Part shown: positions 38,701 to 49,342 of the stretch, in pieces
How the letters are laid out: every line of letters starts with the position of its first letter
How positions within the stretch are numbered: position 1 is the first letter of the stretch
Made by a program: the position numbers and the translations under genes
Notes under the pieces: generated by a model
What the model was told of the DNA's origin: nothing
What the model saw: only the letters and a program-made list of their open reading frames with translations
Databases searched by the model: none
Origin: Dipetalonema caudispina
Lineage: Eukaryota > Nematoda > Chromadorea > Rhabditida > Onchocercidae
DNA length: 64,000 nt
NCBI GenBank assembly: GCA_013365325.1
Contig: JABVXV010000016.1
Location: 310,001-374,000, forward strand
Direction: 5' to 3'

Positions 38701-40330
38701 GCTGTTGTATTTTTCCAAGTGATCGAGCATTTACAACACCAAGATCTCCATAAACTGCATAGATATACTCGTGATTTGTCAAGTCTTGCATCGCTTTGAA
38801 TCGATAAAGCGAACTCCAGCCATATTCCGATCCAACATGGTACTCTAAACATCTCTTTCTGAAGGCATTAAAAGAAGTTAAAATATTCCTCAGAATGTCA
38901 GAAGAATCCATATAATATATTATGAATCTAATTTTAATTTGGTTTCAAACATACGGTAAATAGTTCCAGGTACCAGATCGGTGAGTAGAATTCGATGTAT
39001 GTATCGTCTACTTCTTTGCTCTCCACCATCAATGAATAGTATAGATCTGCCTTTAGCAGACCATCGTAAATCATTGATGCCATATTCTACAACTGATGAA
39101 AATGTATCGTTATAAGTAAGCCAAGTTATCCACATTGACGATACATTACCTGAAAAGTATGGATTAAATCAAACATCAAAGAATGAAAAACAATTTAAAA
39201 GGCATTGTAACCCAGCAGAATTTTTCAATACTGTCATTCCAAAATGTAAGCATTTACTAAAATTATATTATTTCACAGTGATAAAATATGCTTGATAAAA
39301 ATTTTCATCGTCAGAATTCAACTTTTTTTCTGCTTCGTCAATTTTTATCTCTTATCATTTTTTTTGCATACTGCATATTTAACGCATCATTTTTTGCATA
39401 CTCATAAAATTGAAAGATATTCACAGGAAAATCTTCTAGTTGAATTTATTTCCACTCTACTGATCTGATCCTTTTTTACATCACTACAGAAAACTGAAAC
39501 TGTTGATTGAACTGTGGCTCTGATGAATTACATGGTACATCAATGATCCAAAATTCATGACTAAATTAAATTCACATGATCCAGTACTTAATTGTCAGAT
39601 TATTTTTATTTTCAATATATCTAGAAGCCTATCGTATCTAAAGCTTATCAGTGTTATCGATAGGAAAGATTTATGACTGCTATAGGGAAAATACTGCAGT
39701 ATTCAATAATACAAAAAAAAAAAAACTCATAGATGAAGTGTACGAAAGTTTGGCTGAGAAATTATTACGTTTTCTTTGTGTTGCTGCAGTGAGAATATTC
39801 AGTAATTATTTTAATCAGAAAATGATCAAAAACGAAAAATTCACCGAAGTTTATTCCTTTACAAGCACTACGAAATTAAAACGAACCATTGATAAATTAA
39901 TTAATTCACTTCGAAAGTCACGTTGATTTCTCACATTCTTGGCATTCTGTAGTTGCCACTTTTTAAAAACTTTTAAAAATGTTTGCTAACTTCATTTTTG
40001 TCTCATATCTGGACCATTAAATCTTTAAACTATTTCAACAATCCCAAGAAACAAATTAGGAAAGGACCCTACATTACTTCATTTTTGTTGTCGAATGTCA
40101 TCATATATCATATAGCTGTTTTTCTTTATGCAAAAAAAATAAAACTGATGAAGCCCATAAGATTTACCTCCATAGCTAAGAGCAATCTGTTCCGGTTGTG
40201 CATAGTAAGGACCTTGATTAGGACTTGGAATGATTTTTCGATTAGAGGCACGAAATGGTTTCAACGGATTTTTCTTGGACGAAATTTGACTGGCGTAGAA
40301 TGGAAGGAGAAAAAGCACTGAAGGTAACAT
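35731..40330 (-). CDS. Purple acid phosphatase, ACP7/PAPL type, secreted
   Basis: Binuclear-metal phosphomonoesterase. Exons in transcript order: 40168-40330, 38955-39149, 38662-38844, 38456-38481, 38156-38316, 37614-37728, 37409-37516, 37077-37205, 36817-36885, 36458-36595, 35731-35832; phases agree and give 462 aa. A signal peptide is evident (MLPSVLFLLPFYAS). The N-terminal Fn3-like domain includes SSMWITWLTYND. All five metal-ligand motifs are present: GDLG (Asp153), GDMAYD (Asp182/Tyr185), GNHE (Asn217), MGHRPMYC (His298) and WAHEHSYE (His346/His348). The terminal exon reads FWLIKHKHGPY and ends YVP. Exon 4 is only 26 nt and holds the GDMAYD loop. The ATG lies four bases after a cttctcag acceptor, consistent with trans-splicing. 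Family and intact active site are secure; the substrate is unknown. Confidence 0.94.
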
Positions 40331-41881
40331 ATCACTGAGAAGAAGCCAAGTGTGAAATAAAAATGTTGATCAGCTAGATGTAGCAAGCAGTGCTATTCGA
40401 ATGATCGAAACTAAGCTTGGATTAGCGAGGATAATTAATCAGTGAAATAGCAGAATGCCAACATGTGCTAATAATTATCCTTCATTCATTTATTTTCTGG
40501 CTTTTTGAGCTTTTTTGAAGTTTTTATTTCATCTTGTAAAAAAGTTTTAAAGCAATCCTCAGCAATAATCTATAAGTTTCATTTCATTCTGAAAAAAAAA
40601 ATGTGTTTAATTTTTGAAGTATGAAATGGTTGTTATCGTAAATAACTGAATATCACCAACACTGTTGTAAATATTTCGCAATATCACAACGTATTCTCTT
40701 ACATTTTCGAAATAAAAAAAACGGGAGAACATGAAAGAGTGAAAAATTTCGTCTGAAATTCACAATTTAATATGTGCCATATCCGACAAATATTTTTGAA
40801 AACATACTAATTAGTGCTGTGAAGGAATCGTAATGACAGGAAAAAACATTATGCATTTCTCTAAATGTCTGATAACAATGAATGAATGGGTTTCTGTGGC
40901 AAATTGCAGAAAAACGTAGCAATTTGGAATATCAAAAATTTGATAGAAATATGTAATGCAGTCATTAGTTTGCTGACTAGTAGATTTTAAGCAAGGAATT
41001 AAGTGACCTGCTCAGTCAGCTTATCGATCTAAACTAGCTAAAACTACTTATTGATTTATTTACTGAACAATATCATACCAGTAGCAGTGATTCGATACGT
41101 TATATCTCTTTCGAATAGTTTAATTAAGTTTGGTCATTCGAGTAATTAATTTAAATCATTTTCAAACAATAACCATTCCATTCGAAAAAACATTTCTGCT
41201 TTTACATTCTTTCAAAGACCATTCATTTGCAGTTAGTTTGAAATTTGGAGTTGGCAAAACTACAACTCGGCATGCAAATTTATGTTGAGGAAAAGTGACG
41301 TGAGTACAAGGTGTCACCATTTGCTGGTCCATATTCTTCTCCACCCATGTATTGATGGGTTTGGTAACGTAGTATATTTTGAATGGATGCTCAGAATAGG
41401 GTAGGACATGTCACCGCCATCGTGTACCAACCCACCCAAGAAAGTGACTAAGGAACATCTTTACTATCCTTATCTTCTTACCCTGTTCATCTTCAACTTA
41501 TCTCAATATCAATCCATGGATGTCCATCACTAAACCTTTTTATTATTACTTCGATCCCCATTGCTTGTTTCCCTATTTATGATATTATTATTGTATTGAT
41601 CAAAGACAATGAATGAGAGAAGGATAGGAAGGTCAAAACTTCTAGGTTATTACTGGAAGCAGTAAAATGCTAGATTTTTAATTTCAACTATTAAAATCAA
41701 TGCAAATACTTTATGGGCTCTCTTCTTTTTCCCTCCTTTCTCCTTTGCTATTTATGTTTATGTTAATGAATTTGAGACAACAGAAAATATCACTCCTGGT
41801 ATGACCTCTATCTGGTCGACATCATTATAACTGCAGAGATTAGGCGTATAGAGTGAGCTGCAGTTGCATCTAGATTGTTGG

Positions 41882-42024
41882 GGGTCACAGAGTGACATCC
41901 AGAGAGAGAGGGAAGGAGGGCGAATAAGAGAGATACGAATAACGAGGGGTCATCGGGTGAGAGAACGACAACTGGCACTGGTTACCACGCGATACCCACC
42001 TCGTTCCTGTGACCCTCAGGGTCA
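41882..42024. promoter_or_regulatory. Cluster of nuclear-receptor-like GGGTCA half-sites
   Basis: GGGTCA occurs at 41882-41887 (with TGACA five bases on) and at 41947-41952. An everted pair tgaccctcagggtca with a 1-bp spacer lies at 42010-42024. The match is to the general AGGTCA-type half-site pattern; binding is inference. Confidence 0.35.
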
Positions 42025-42920
42025 TTTTGCACTTTGCTTGCTCCATTAATTATGCAGATTCTTCCTAACGTTCTCTCTCTTTCTCAACTGTGAGCTATCA
42101 GTGTTCCCTTATAATCGATGAAAGATCGTGAGGAAGGATCAAACATTTCTATCAAGGGATTATTATCACTTTGGGAGTGGGGAGAGGAACGCACAATCCA
42201 TAATAAAAATTCTTTTACTACGAAACTTATTGCCATTATAATAATTCGATGGATTCTAAAGGATATGCAATCCTTTACTCATTAAAAATTCGATATATAA
42301 GATCAGAATTTAGCTCTTTTAAGAAGAAACTGTCATTAAAGTTACGAGGGAATATCGAATTATCATACCTTCCAAATTAGTCCACAGGTACATCAACAGG
42401 TACACGACATATGCTACTAGTATATTTCCTTCTCTTTCTTCTTTGTTACTTCCGGTATTCTTCTAATCTTTCATCATTTTGCTCATATTTTTCTTGTCCC
42501 ATCTAACAACTCTATCTCTTTCTTCCCGAGATCCGTTTCTATTTCTTTACCACGAAATTTGAAGTGTCTTTTTTTGCTGACAATAATGTAAACCGTACTG
42601 TCAACATTTGAACACTACGATAGGCATAAATAATTCAACGAATGTTTGAAATGCGTATTGTCAATAAAGCCTGCCATATTACCTGCGTACTTTGAAATCA
42701 CAGGTAAACCTGAGAGGGAATAATCTATCAATCTCAGTAATAAATATTTCATTTTATTGGGGTAAACTTGTTTATTATTTAAAAGAGCGTCCATATTTTA
42801 TAGTGACGCAGATAGCCTGAGATGACCCCTAAATATATCCGTTATCCGTGAATATTGTTTTGTTGTTCCGGCAAGGCTGGAGTTGTAATGAAGACTAGTC
42901 GAAGAATGTAAGATCATTAC

Positions 42921-42946
<26 letters not shown>
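42921..42946 (+). repeat. (GA)13 microsatellite
   Basis: Thirteen uninterrupted GA units, followed by further GA-rich sequence. GA tracts are recognised by GAGA-type factors in some animals; no such role is shown here. Confidence 0.95.
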
Positions 42947-42952
<6 letters not shown>

Positions 42953-43105
42953 GGAAGACAATCATCTTAACCGCCGTTGCACCCTGTTTACACAAGTCTC
43001 GAGATGGTCCCTGCCATCTGTCTATTTGCATTCACATCGAATTTCATCCGGAATTCGTGGCGATAACTCTCTGAATAACGCCCGCCCTCTCACTACTCTT
43101 CAACC

Positions 43106-43133
43106 GTTGTTGTTGTTGTTATTGTTGTTGTTG
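43106..43133 (+). repeat. (TTG)n tract
   Basis: Nine TTG-type units with a single ATT interruption in a GC-richer segment. Confidence 0.9.
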
Positions 43134-43289
43134 TCACCGTTGTCTGCATATCGGCATGGCACGCAATGGCTCGACAATGTGGTAGTACTACTACTATTCC
43201 TTGCGGGAGGGAGATAGTGTTGCGGGGGTGGGTGGACACAATTTGATGACGGCATAGTCTGGTAGGCGTTTTCGTCGTCACCGCAGACA

Positions 43290-43349
43290 CCCTCTCTTCC
43301 TCCTCCTTCTCCTTTTCCTCCTCTCCTCTTATTCCTCCTCCTCCTCCCC
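43290..43349 (+). repeat. Pyrimidine-rich (CCT/TCC)n run
   Basis: About 60 bp almost wholly C and T with repeated cctcct units, giving a purine-rich opposite strand. It could adopt triplex structure; otherwise simple sequence. Confidence 0.85.
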
Positions 43350-43476
43350 ACTCATTCACTTACTCTCTACTACACATTCATTGCTCCTTTACTTCCTTCA
43401 TTCATATACGAATGAATAATTTGCATAATCCTTATGTTCCATAAGTTTATTTCTACTTCCTTTTAAATTACCAATA

Positions 43477-44004
43477 TCAGTTTGAGTTAAAATTTAATCT
43501 TTCTATTTCATCCTTCCTTCTCGTAGGATTATTCTCATCCGAGTTGATGTCCATTGCATATTGATGATCCACATGCTTAAAGGGCTGTATATGTGCTGAA
43601 TTCTGGTCATTTGCATCTGCAACTTCTGCTATCATAAATAGCTGTAAAACTTAGTCTTTGCAACAAGCCTAACGTGACAATAGTCAAGGATATCATCTTC
43701 AACAGGATAACCTACAATAGGTTAACCTGAAATCCCTCGGTTTTCTTCTTGTTATATCCCCCGATCATCCTTCCATCCTTAAGTATCACTTCACTGGTCC
43801 AAGATTTAAACTTTTAATTACGCTGAATGAGAAATGTGTTTCTTTCTATCATTTTTCACTTTTTTTAATATCAGCTTAAATATTTTATGTCATTTATCCT
43901 TTCATCTCAGCCCAGTAAATTTCTCCTCTTTAAGAAATTCCTATACCGAGAAAATTACTAACCTCCAAACTGCAAATATAATCTGGATTAGCTTGGTAAA
44001 CAGC
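43477..44004 (-). CDS. Unidentified gene, last two exons (upstream part not found)
   Basis: Exon 43959-44004 (after a ctatttcag acceptor) reads AVYQANPDYICSLEV and leaves by a gtaatt donor in phase 1. The terminal exon 43477-43616 (after gttgcag) enters in the matching phase, reads ANDQNSAHIQPFK and later DENNPTRRKDEIERL, and ends in TGA. The peptide is hydrophilic and unlike the hydrophobic, K/N/I-rich translations of chance AT-rich frames. Together they code for about 60 C-terminal residues. An alternative donor four bases earlier would shift the terminal exon into another open frame ending in TAG, so the joint is not certain. I do not recognise the family. Earlier exons must lie to the right (44-49 kb) but I could not trace them. 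Confidence 0.45.
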
Positions 44005-47000
44005 CTGAAATAGATAGACGATTTAATAATCAATCATTTATTTCATTCTTCAAACCGAATTCCTGGAATCTGTTGTAATTTTCGTAAATAATATTTGCCA
44101 AAATGAATTTGCAAAGTGAACTAGTCAGTAGACATTGCCTAGAAATGAAATTTAAAACTGGAAGTAATTCATGTTTCTTCAAATCACTTCATGCTCGATG
44201 GAATACTATTATAAAATTTCAGATATATATTTTCTAATTTAATTACTAATTTTTACACAAATTCTTTGAAGATATTAAAAAGTCATTCTCTAGTACTGGT
44301 TATTAAATTTGCTTTTACAACTTTCAAGCAAATAGCAATTTGTGAGATATAAAATAACAAAGTAATTTCTAAAAGTTTTCTTCGCTATGTACTTGTGTCA
44401 TTAGTTTATCAATATTTTTGCACTTTTTGCAAACCTCTTGCAAACTGCTAATATTGTTGTTTATTCAGCTAAGCAGTAATCCTTGTTGTCTGTTGATTCT
44501 TTTCATTTATTCACTATTGCTAAAGTGTCATTCCAACTGATAATGTTAAGCTGTCCGGCGTTAGTAATGCCAAGCTTATTTGCTGGTATTTCAGGAGTTC
44601 ACTTTTTTTAAAAAAAAAAAAAAAAAAGATTGAGAAATAAGGTCTAGGTAAGAATATGTATTGTATCACCACTTGCATATACTTTACATTTCTGCATGAG
44701 GAAGTTTCAGTTTTGAATGTCCTGTTATTACTTGTTTATCAGTGTCTGTTACACATATGGAGCAGTTTATATTCGATGCCAGTTAGAAATATAGCTTTAC
44801 ATTATTTTACATTTTTCAGGGAATCTAAGGCGGGAACCATCGAGGTATCCAGGCCTATTAATAGCAGCATTATGACCTGTATAGCAATGTAAAGATCGGA
44901 GAGCTGACGTTTTCCTGTTTATGGCATCAGCCGTTGCTTTAAAAGGTTACTCCATATTGTTAATTTTGATTTACATCGCTTTTGGAGAAATGTAATTCAT
45001 GTTTGGTGAAAATTATTGTTATTGATAATTGCTTTAAGAGTTTTCGGTAAGGGAGTCAAGATTTTTTATCAATTTTGAATAGAGAAACTAACTTTTCTCC
45101 TTGTTACTTATCCATTTTAACTGGTCACAATCACTAATCTTAGTTATTTACGGATGCTTTCCATTTGGAAGTAGCTATAAGCCATAACTAGAATCAGTGG
45201 CCTGAACCTTTTTTAGTTTTGAATGATAAATTCCATCTCGCACTCTGTTAACCGCAATGTTCTTTCTAGTGGCTTTGAAAATTTTCGTTACTCACTAGTG
45301 CGAGGGAAAATATTAAGCAAAAAATCTACTGGTGAAAAAGTAGGAGCTCGAGTTTCTCTTTTCGAAGTTTTTAAAAAATTTTGGCCCCTAGCTGTTTCCA
45401 AGAATACTGGAACCATTTACAGAAGCTGTTGGATTTCTTTCTGATTAATTAAATGAATAAAGTTGGAGGAACATTATTCTTTTCGAACTGTGATCGACAG
45501 CGTTCCCAACATTTTGAAGCGACTTTTTATTCTCCCAAAATTTACATTATAACCGTGATTTCAGGTTCCTTCCCAAACTTTGTGGTAATCTTGTGCCTCT
45601 AGGTCCTGCTATTCACCAAGGCCGAGAAACAATGGTGGGACATTGCTTGATGTGTTAATATCAGTATGAGTAACCGATGCAAGAGCGGATGTCACAGATG
45701 GATGCTATGGAGATTTCAGGTCATTACCCGACGGAAATGACTCGTTTTCATCCAATGCGAATTTAAATTCTCACCGTAAAGACATTAGACTGTTTGTAAT
45801 TCAGTAGGTCCCCTAGTTTTTGTTAAAAATTTTTAAGCATGGTGATAGCGGGATATCCACACAGGCACATGATGTTCTCTTTTGCATTACTGTAGCAGGA
45901 TCATCAGATATGTGCTGTTTTTTCACAGCTATTTTCGCAGGAAGAATTAGGTACGACATAAAGTAGCGTAGTTCCTGTGCATAATTCTAAAAATTTCACT
46001 GACAGAAATATTCGAATTCTACTTTCTGAAGTTAAACTTACCAGAAATAGGTGTTAAGTATATCATTTTAGTTTTGAAATACCTTCTGACACCAGTTTTA
46101 ATGATCCTTGCTCTTTCTGCAAGCAATTTTTGGATGTTAAAGATGTGGGCCATCACTTGTTTTTTTTCTTCGTTTCGTTTACCACTGGAGAAGTAGGTGC
46201 TGAGTATATTTCTAGTATTGAAATGAATAATGAACTATTGTATACTTTAGTTTTGTCCGTTTTTGCTGACATTTTAAAAAATGTTCACTATTATTTGATG
46301 TCGCCATTAATTATTTCGTCAGCTGAGATTAGGACAGAAAGTTGAAATATGCAAATTCTTCTATATGTTCCTTCTAATTGATTGTCTTTCAATGTATATG
46401 TCTTTCAGCTTCATGTTTTCAAAGGTACCTTTTACTTCCAACCGATTTGTTTCCATTTTTCGTATTCTAATAACTTCTTACTCTCATTTTCTCCTTTCTG
46501 TTCTCTACTTTATACTTTTATACTTTAATAATTCAGTTTTACTATTTTAAGCAGAAATTGAATGGCCGTTCATCCACCAGTGTAAACGGGTTCACGTAAG
46601 GTGGTCCTGGAGAGGTGCGTTGCTGCCGGAGGATGTGGAGAGCTATTTATTTAGAAGTGAGATTGTTTGAGATTCATAGAGTAGTTTAATTTTGATAGTA
46701 ATTTTCCAGCATGTTCTTCAAAATTCTCCTGGCAACAACGTAAAGTTCCAGAAACATATTCAGTAAAGTTCTTTCCAGTGAACTTTGTAGTAATAAATTT
46801 CTGGGACAACACAAATCTGGGACCTAGGTGGGGTGGTCGGCCATTCGATTGTATTTCCAAAATAAGTTCATCTTTTAGATGCTCTTTTAAATTTTGCGCT
46901 GTTTAATATCTTCTCCCGTAATGATATTGTGCTCTAGTAGTATCTCACTTGGCTGGCCAAACTCTTACCTTTTTTATGGTTCATTTTTCTGCACCGCTAT

Positions 47001-49342
47001 GGATTATTATGGCAGGTATTAGTAGGTAATCTTCCCTGTTGTTTTACAACAGTTTGAGTAAAATGTTTTGAACTGAGCAGAAAAGTATTTCAAAACTGAT
47101 GCATTCATCAAAGTCTCTCTGAGTACAAGGGTTTGGCCAGCAATTCTTTACTGCTTTTTGCTTTTCTAGACGAATGAATGCACTTATGCGTCTACTATTT
47201 TTTTTTTTTTTTTTTATTGCACTTCACCATTCATAGTACAATCATGGTGCATGCACAACTTCCTGATGCGTTTTATTTTTCTTTTTAAGCGATATTCTTG
47301 TGTACACCAAGCATTACCAATCAGTTCGTTCTTTCGTTTTCTTCTTAAGACTTTTGAAAAGGATTCTGCGACGTTGTTTGCGATCGGTACTGAAAAAAAT
47401 CACGGCTCTGTCGAGATTATTTTACTCAGGTGACACTCGCACTATCTTTTCTCTGTCTTCTCGAACTTCTGCACCAGTTTCTAATTCTGCTTCGATTAAT
47501 TTATTTCTACATCTACCAATCAGCAATCACTGCCACAGGTTTCTGTACATTACTGCTTTCATAAGTTAAATCAGCATCTTTCTTATTTTATTGTATCATC
47601 ATTATATCGGGATTTCCAGTAAAGATTTATTTTGCTACTACTTTACTCATGCAGTAATATACAATAATAATCACAGAGCAAAAGCTCCACAAGAGATATG
47701 TGATGACTTTATGTAGAAACATTTTGGTGTTGTCATAAAATGGCTTCTAAGATTTGCAACAATTCTAGTGGATATGATGCATAAATAATCCGTTAATATA
47801 AAAATTAAAGCAAACGAGGATTCCCGTTCAGATTTACAAACGGAAGAATGCCAATGAAAAGTTCTTGAAGATTTCCATCTTTACATTTACACAACCCAAA
47901 TACTTCAAACTACTTTCGTTTTTGAGAAAACCACTCACTAAGCAATTTCATGCAAAGTTGTTCTGATCATCATGCCATAATATAGTAGGTTCGTTGTTGT
48001 AACGAGGACTAGTCACATTCTGGTGAGATGAAAGACACAAACAAAAGGATCCAGTACGTCTGACATTGTCTGAAATTGGTTTCTAAAAAGTTTCCCTTGT
48101 ATTTCATTCCCACCATGGTCGGATGATTCAGAATTCATTGCCGTTTGAAAATGGATTAATACTTCCCGGCCATTTGAATATGAATTCATGTGTCGTATTC
48201 CAAAATACGAATGACATGCACTTGCGAACCTAATACTGCAAGTACCACATGAATCTTATCTAATTCCGGAAAGTCGTTATTGATCCGAGCTTTTATTTCA
48301 GTATGCAAAATTAAATACGGCGTTAACATTCCCACCATAGGCGGCTCATTACAAGTTATTGTAACATACGCAAGAAACCAGTTTCTAAGAACTGAACCCT
48401 TTCATTTGAAAATCCATCGGAGCACAGTTCAACAGAGTCGATAACTCTGAATGTACATTTCTAAATTTAAGGGGGAACAACACTTCTAACACACCCAAAC
48501 AAATTTTGAAGCAAAACAATATAAGCAGAAAATAACAGTTATGAACAAATAATACGACTGTGAGAGCCAATAAAGGAAGAAACAACCAGTTTTAAAATCA
48601 AAAAATCTCTTTGTGTCGGTTTGTTCCATCAAGGCTCAACTGTTGTGGTTTGAGGTATTAAGTACCCGTATCTTAATGTACGCCGTGATATATGTTTCAG
48701 TACACCGAAACTTTGTGACAAAGAAATTACCAGCAAAAAGGCGGAACCTATATAAATCAACTGTGAGTCGGCAATTAGTTTGCAAATGACTTTATATAAA
48801 ACATGTTTCGCATGCGTAGAAGGTACGAAGAATTGTATTTCAAAATTTTTGAACCACGGATCTTTCGAAGAAAAACAGGATGGCGTTCTGAGCATCACTT
48901 ATCACGTAATACTTAAAAACGATCGACCAGACAATATAAAAAAGACTATCAAAATCGATTCTCTAAGGTGCTACTTTAGGCCGAAATCAAATAAGATAAC
49001 ATTTCAACCAAAGTCCTTATTACTTAAACAACTATAATGATGAATAATTGATGTAAGCAACTTCCTCTCAGTATTCATATTTGCAATTTTCGCCGCGTAA
49101 TATCAATTTCCGAAACAGGCTTTTAATACTTTTCATTGAAAGTCGCTAATTTACGCGGGAGATTTAAATGGCGATCCATAAAAATAAAAGAGCATAAACA
49201 AAACAGCGCACAAAAAAAGTTAAAGAAAGCCTTGCCGAATTTCATTCGCGAAGAAATCAAATACAAAATTTTGAAAAATATTTTAAATGTTCACGCAACA
49301 AATAAGCAACAAACTATGCAATCTGCGCTATAATGAATGGAG
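44005..49342. other. 5.3-kb interval without a traceable gene
   Basis: No exon chain with agreeing phases. Two observations: three imperfect copies of a sequence like agaagtaggtgctgagtata near 45.33, 46.04 and 46.19 kb, and minus-strand coding-like stretches around 46.0-46.1 and 46.65-46.95 kb broken by stops. These may be remains of a transposable element, or unrecognised upstream exons of the 43.5-kb gene. Poly(A) at about 44610-44627 and poly(T) at about 47201-47215. Confidence 0.4.

Larger units (their letters stand above)
40331..43476. other. Gene-free interval upstream of the acid phosphatase
   Basis: No exon chain found. From about 41.4 to 43.4 kb the composition shifts to higher GC. 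The stretch contains a GGGTCA half-site cluster, a (GA)n tract, a TTG tract and a long pyrimidine-rich run, listed separately. It probably contains regulatory DNA for the phosphatase gene on the minus strand and 3' flank of the 43.5-kb gene. Confidence 0.5.

Noticed and set aside
47300..47569. 89-codon plus-strand frame, Arg-rich
   Set aside because: No splice sites in phase, no motif; overlapping frames of similar quality exist nearby.
48780..49037. 85-codon plus-strand frame downstream of PTRH2
   Set aside because: Peptide is not obviously random but has no recognisable domain, no leader acceptor and no partner exons.
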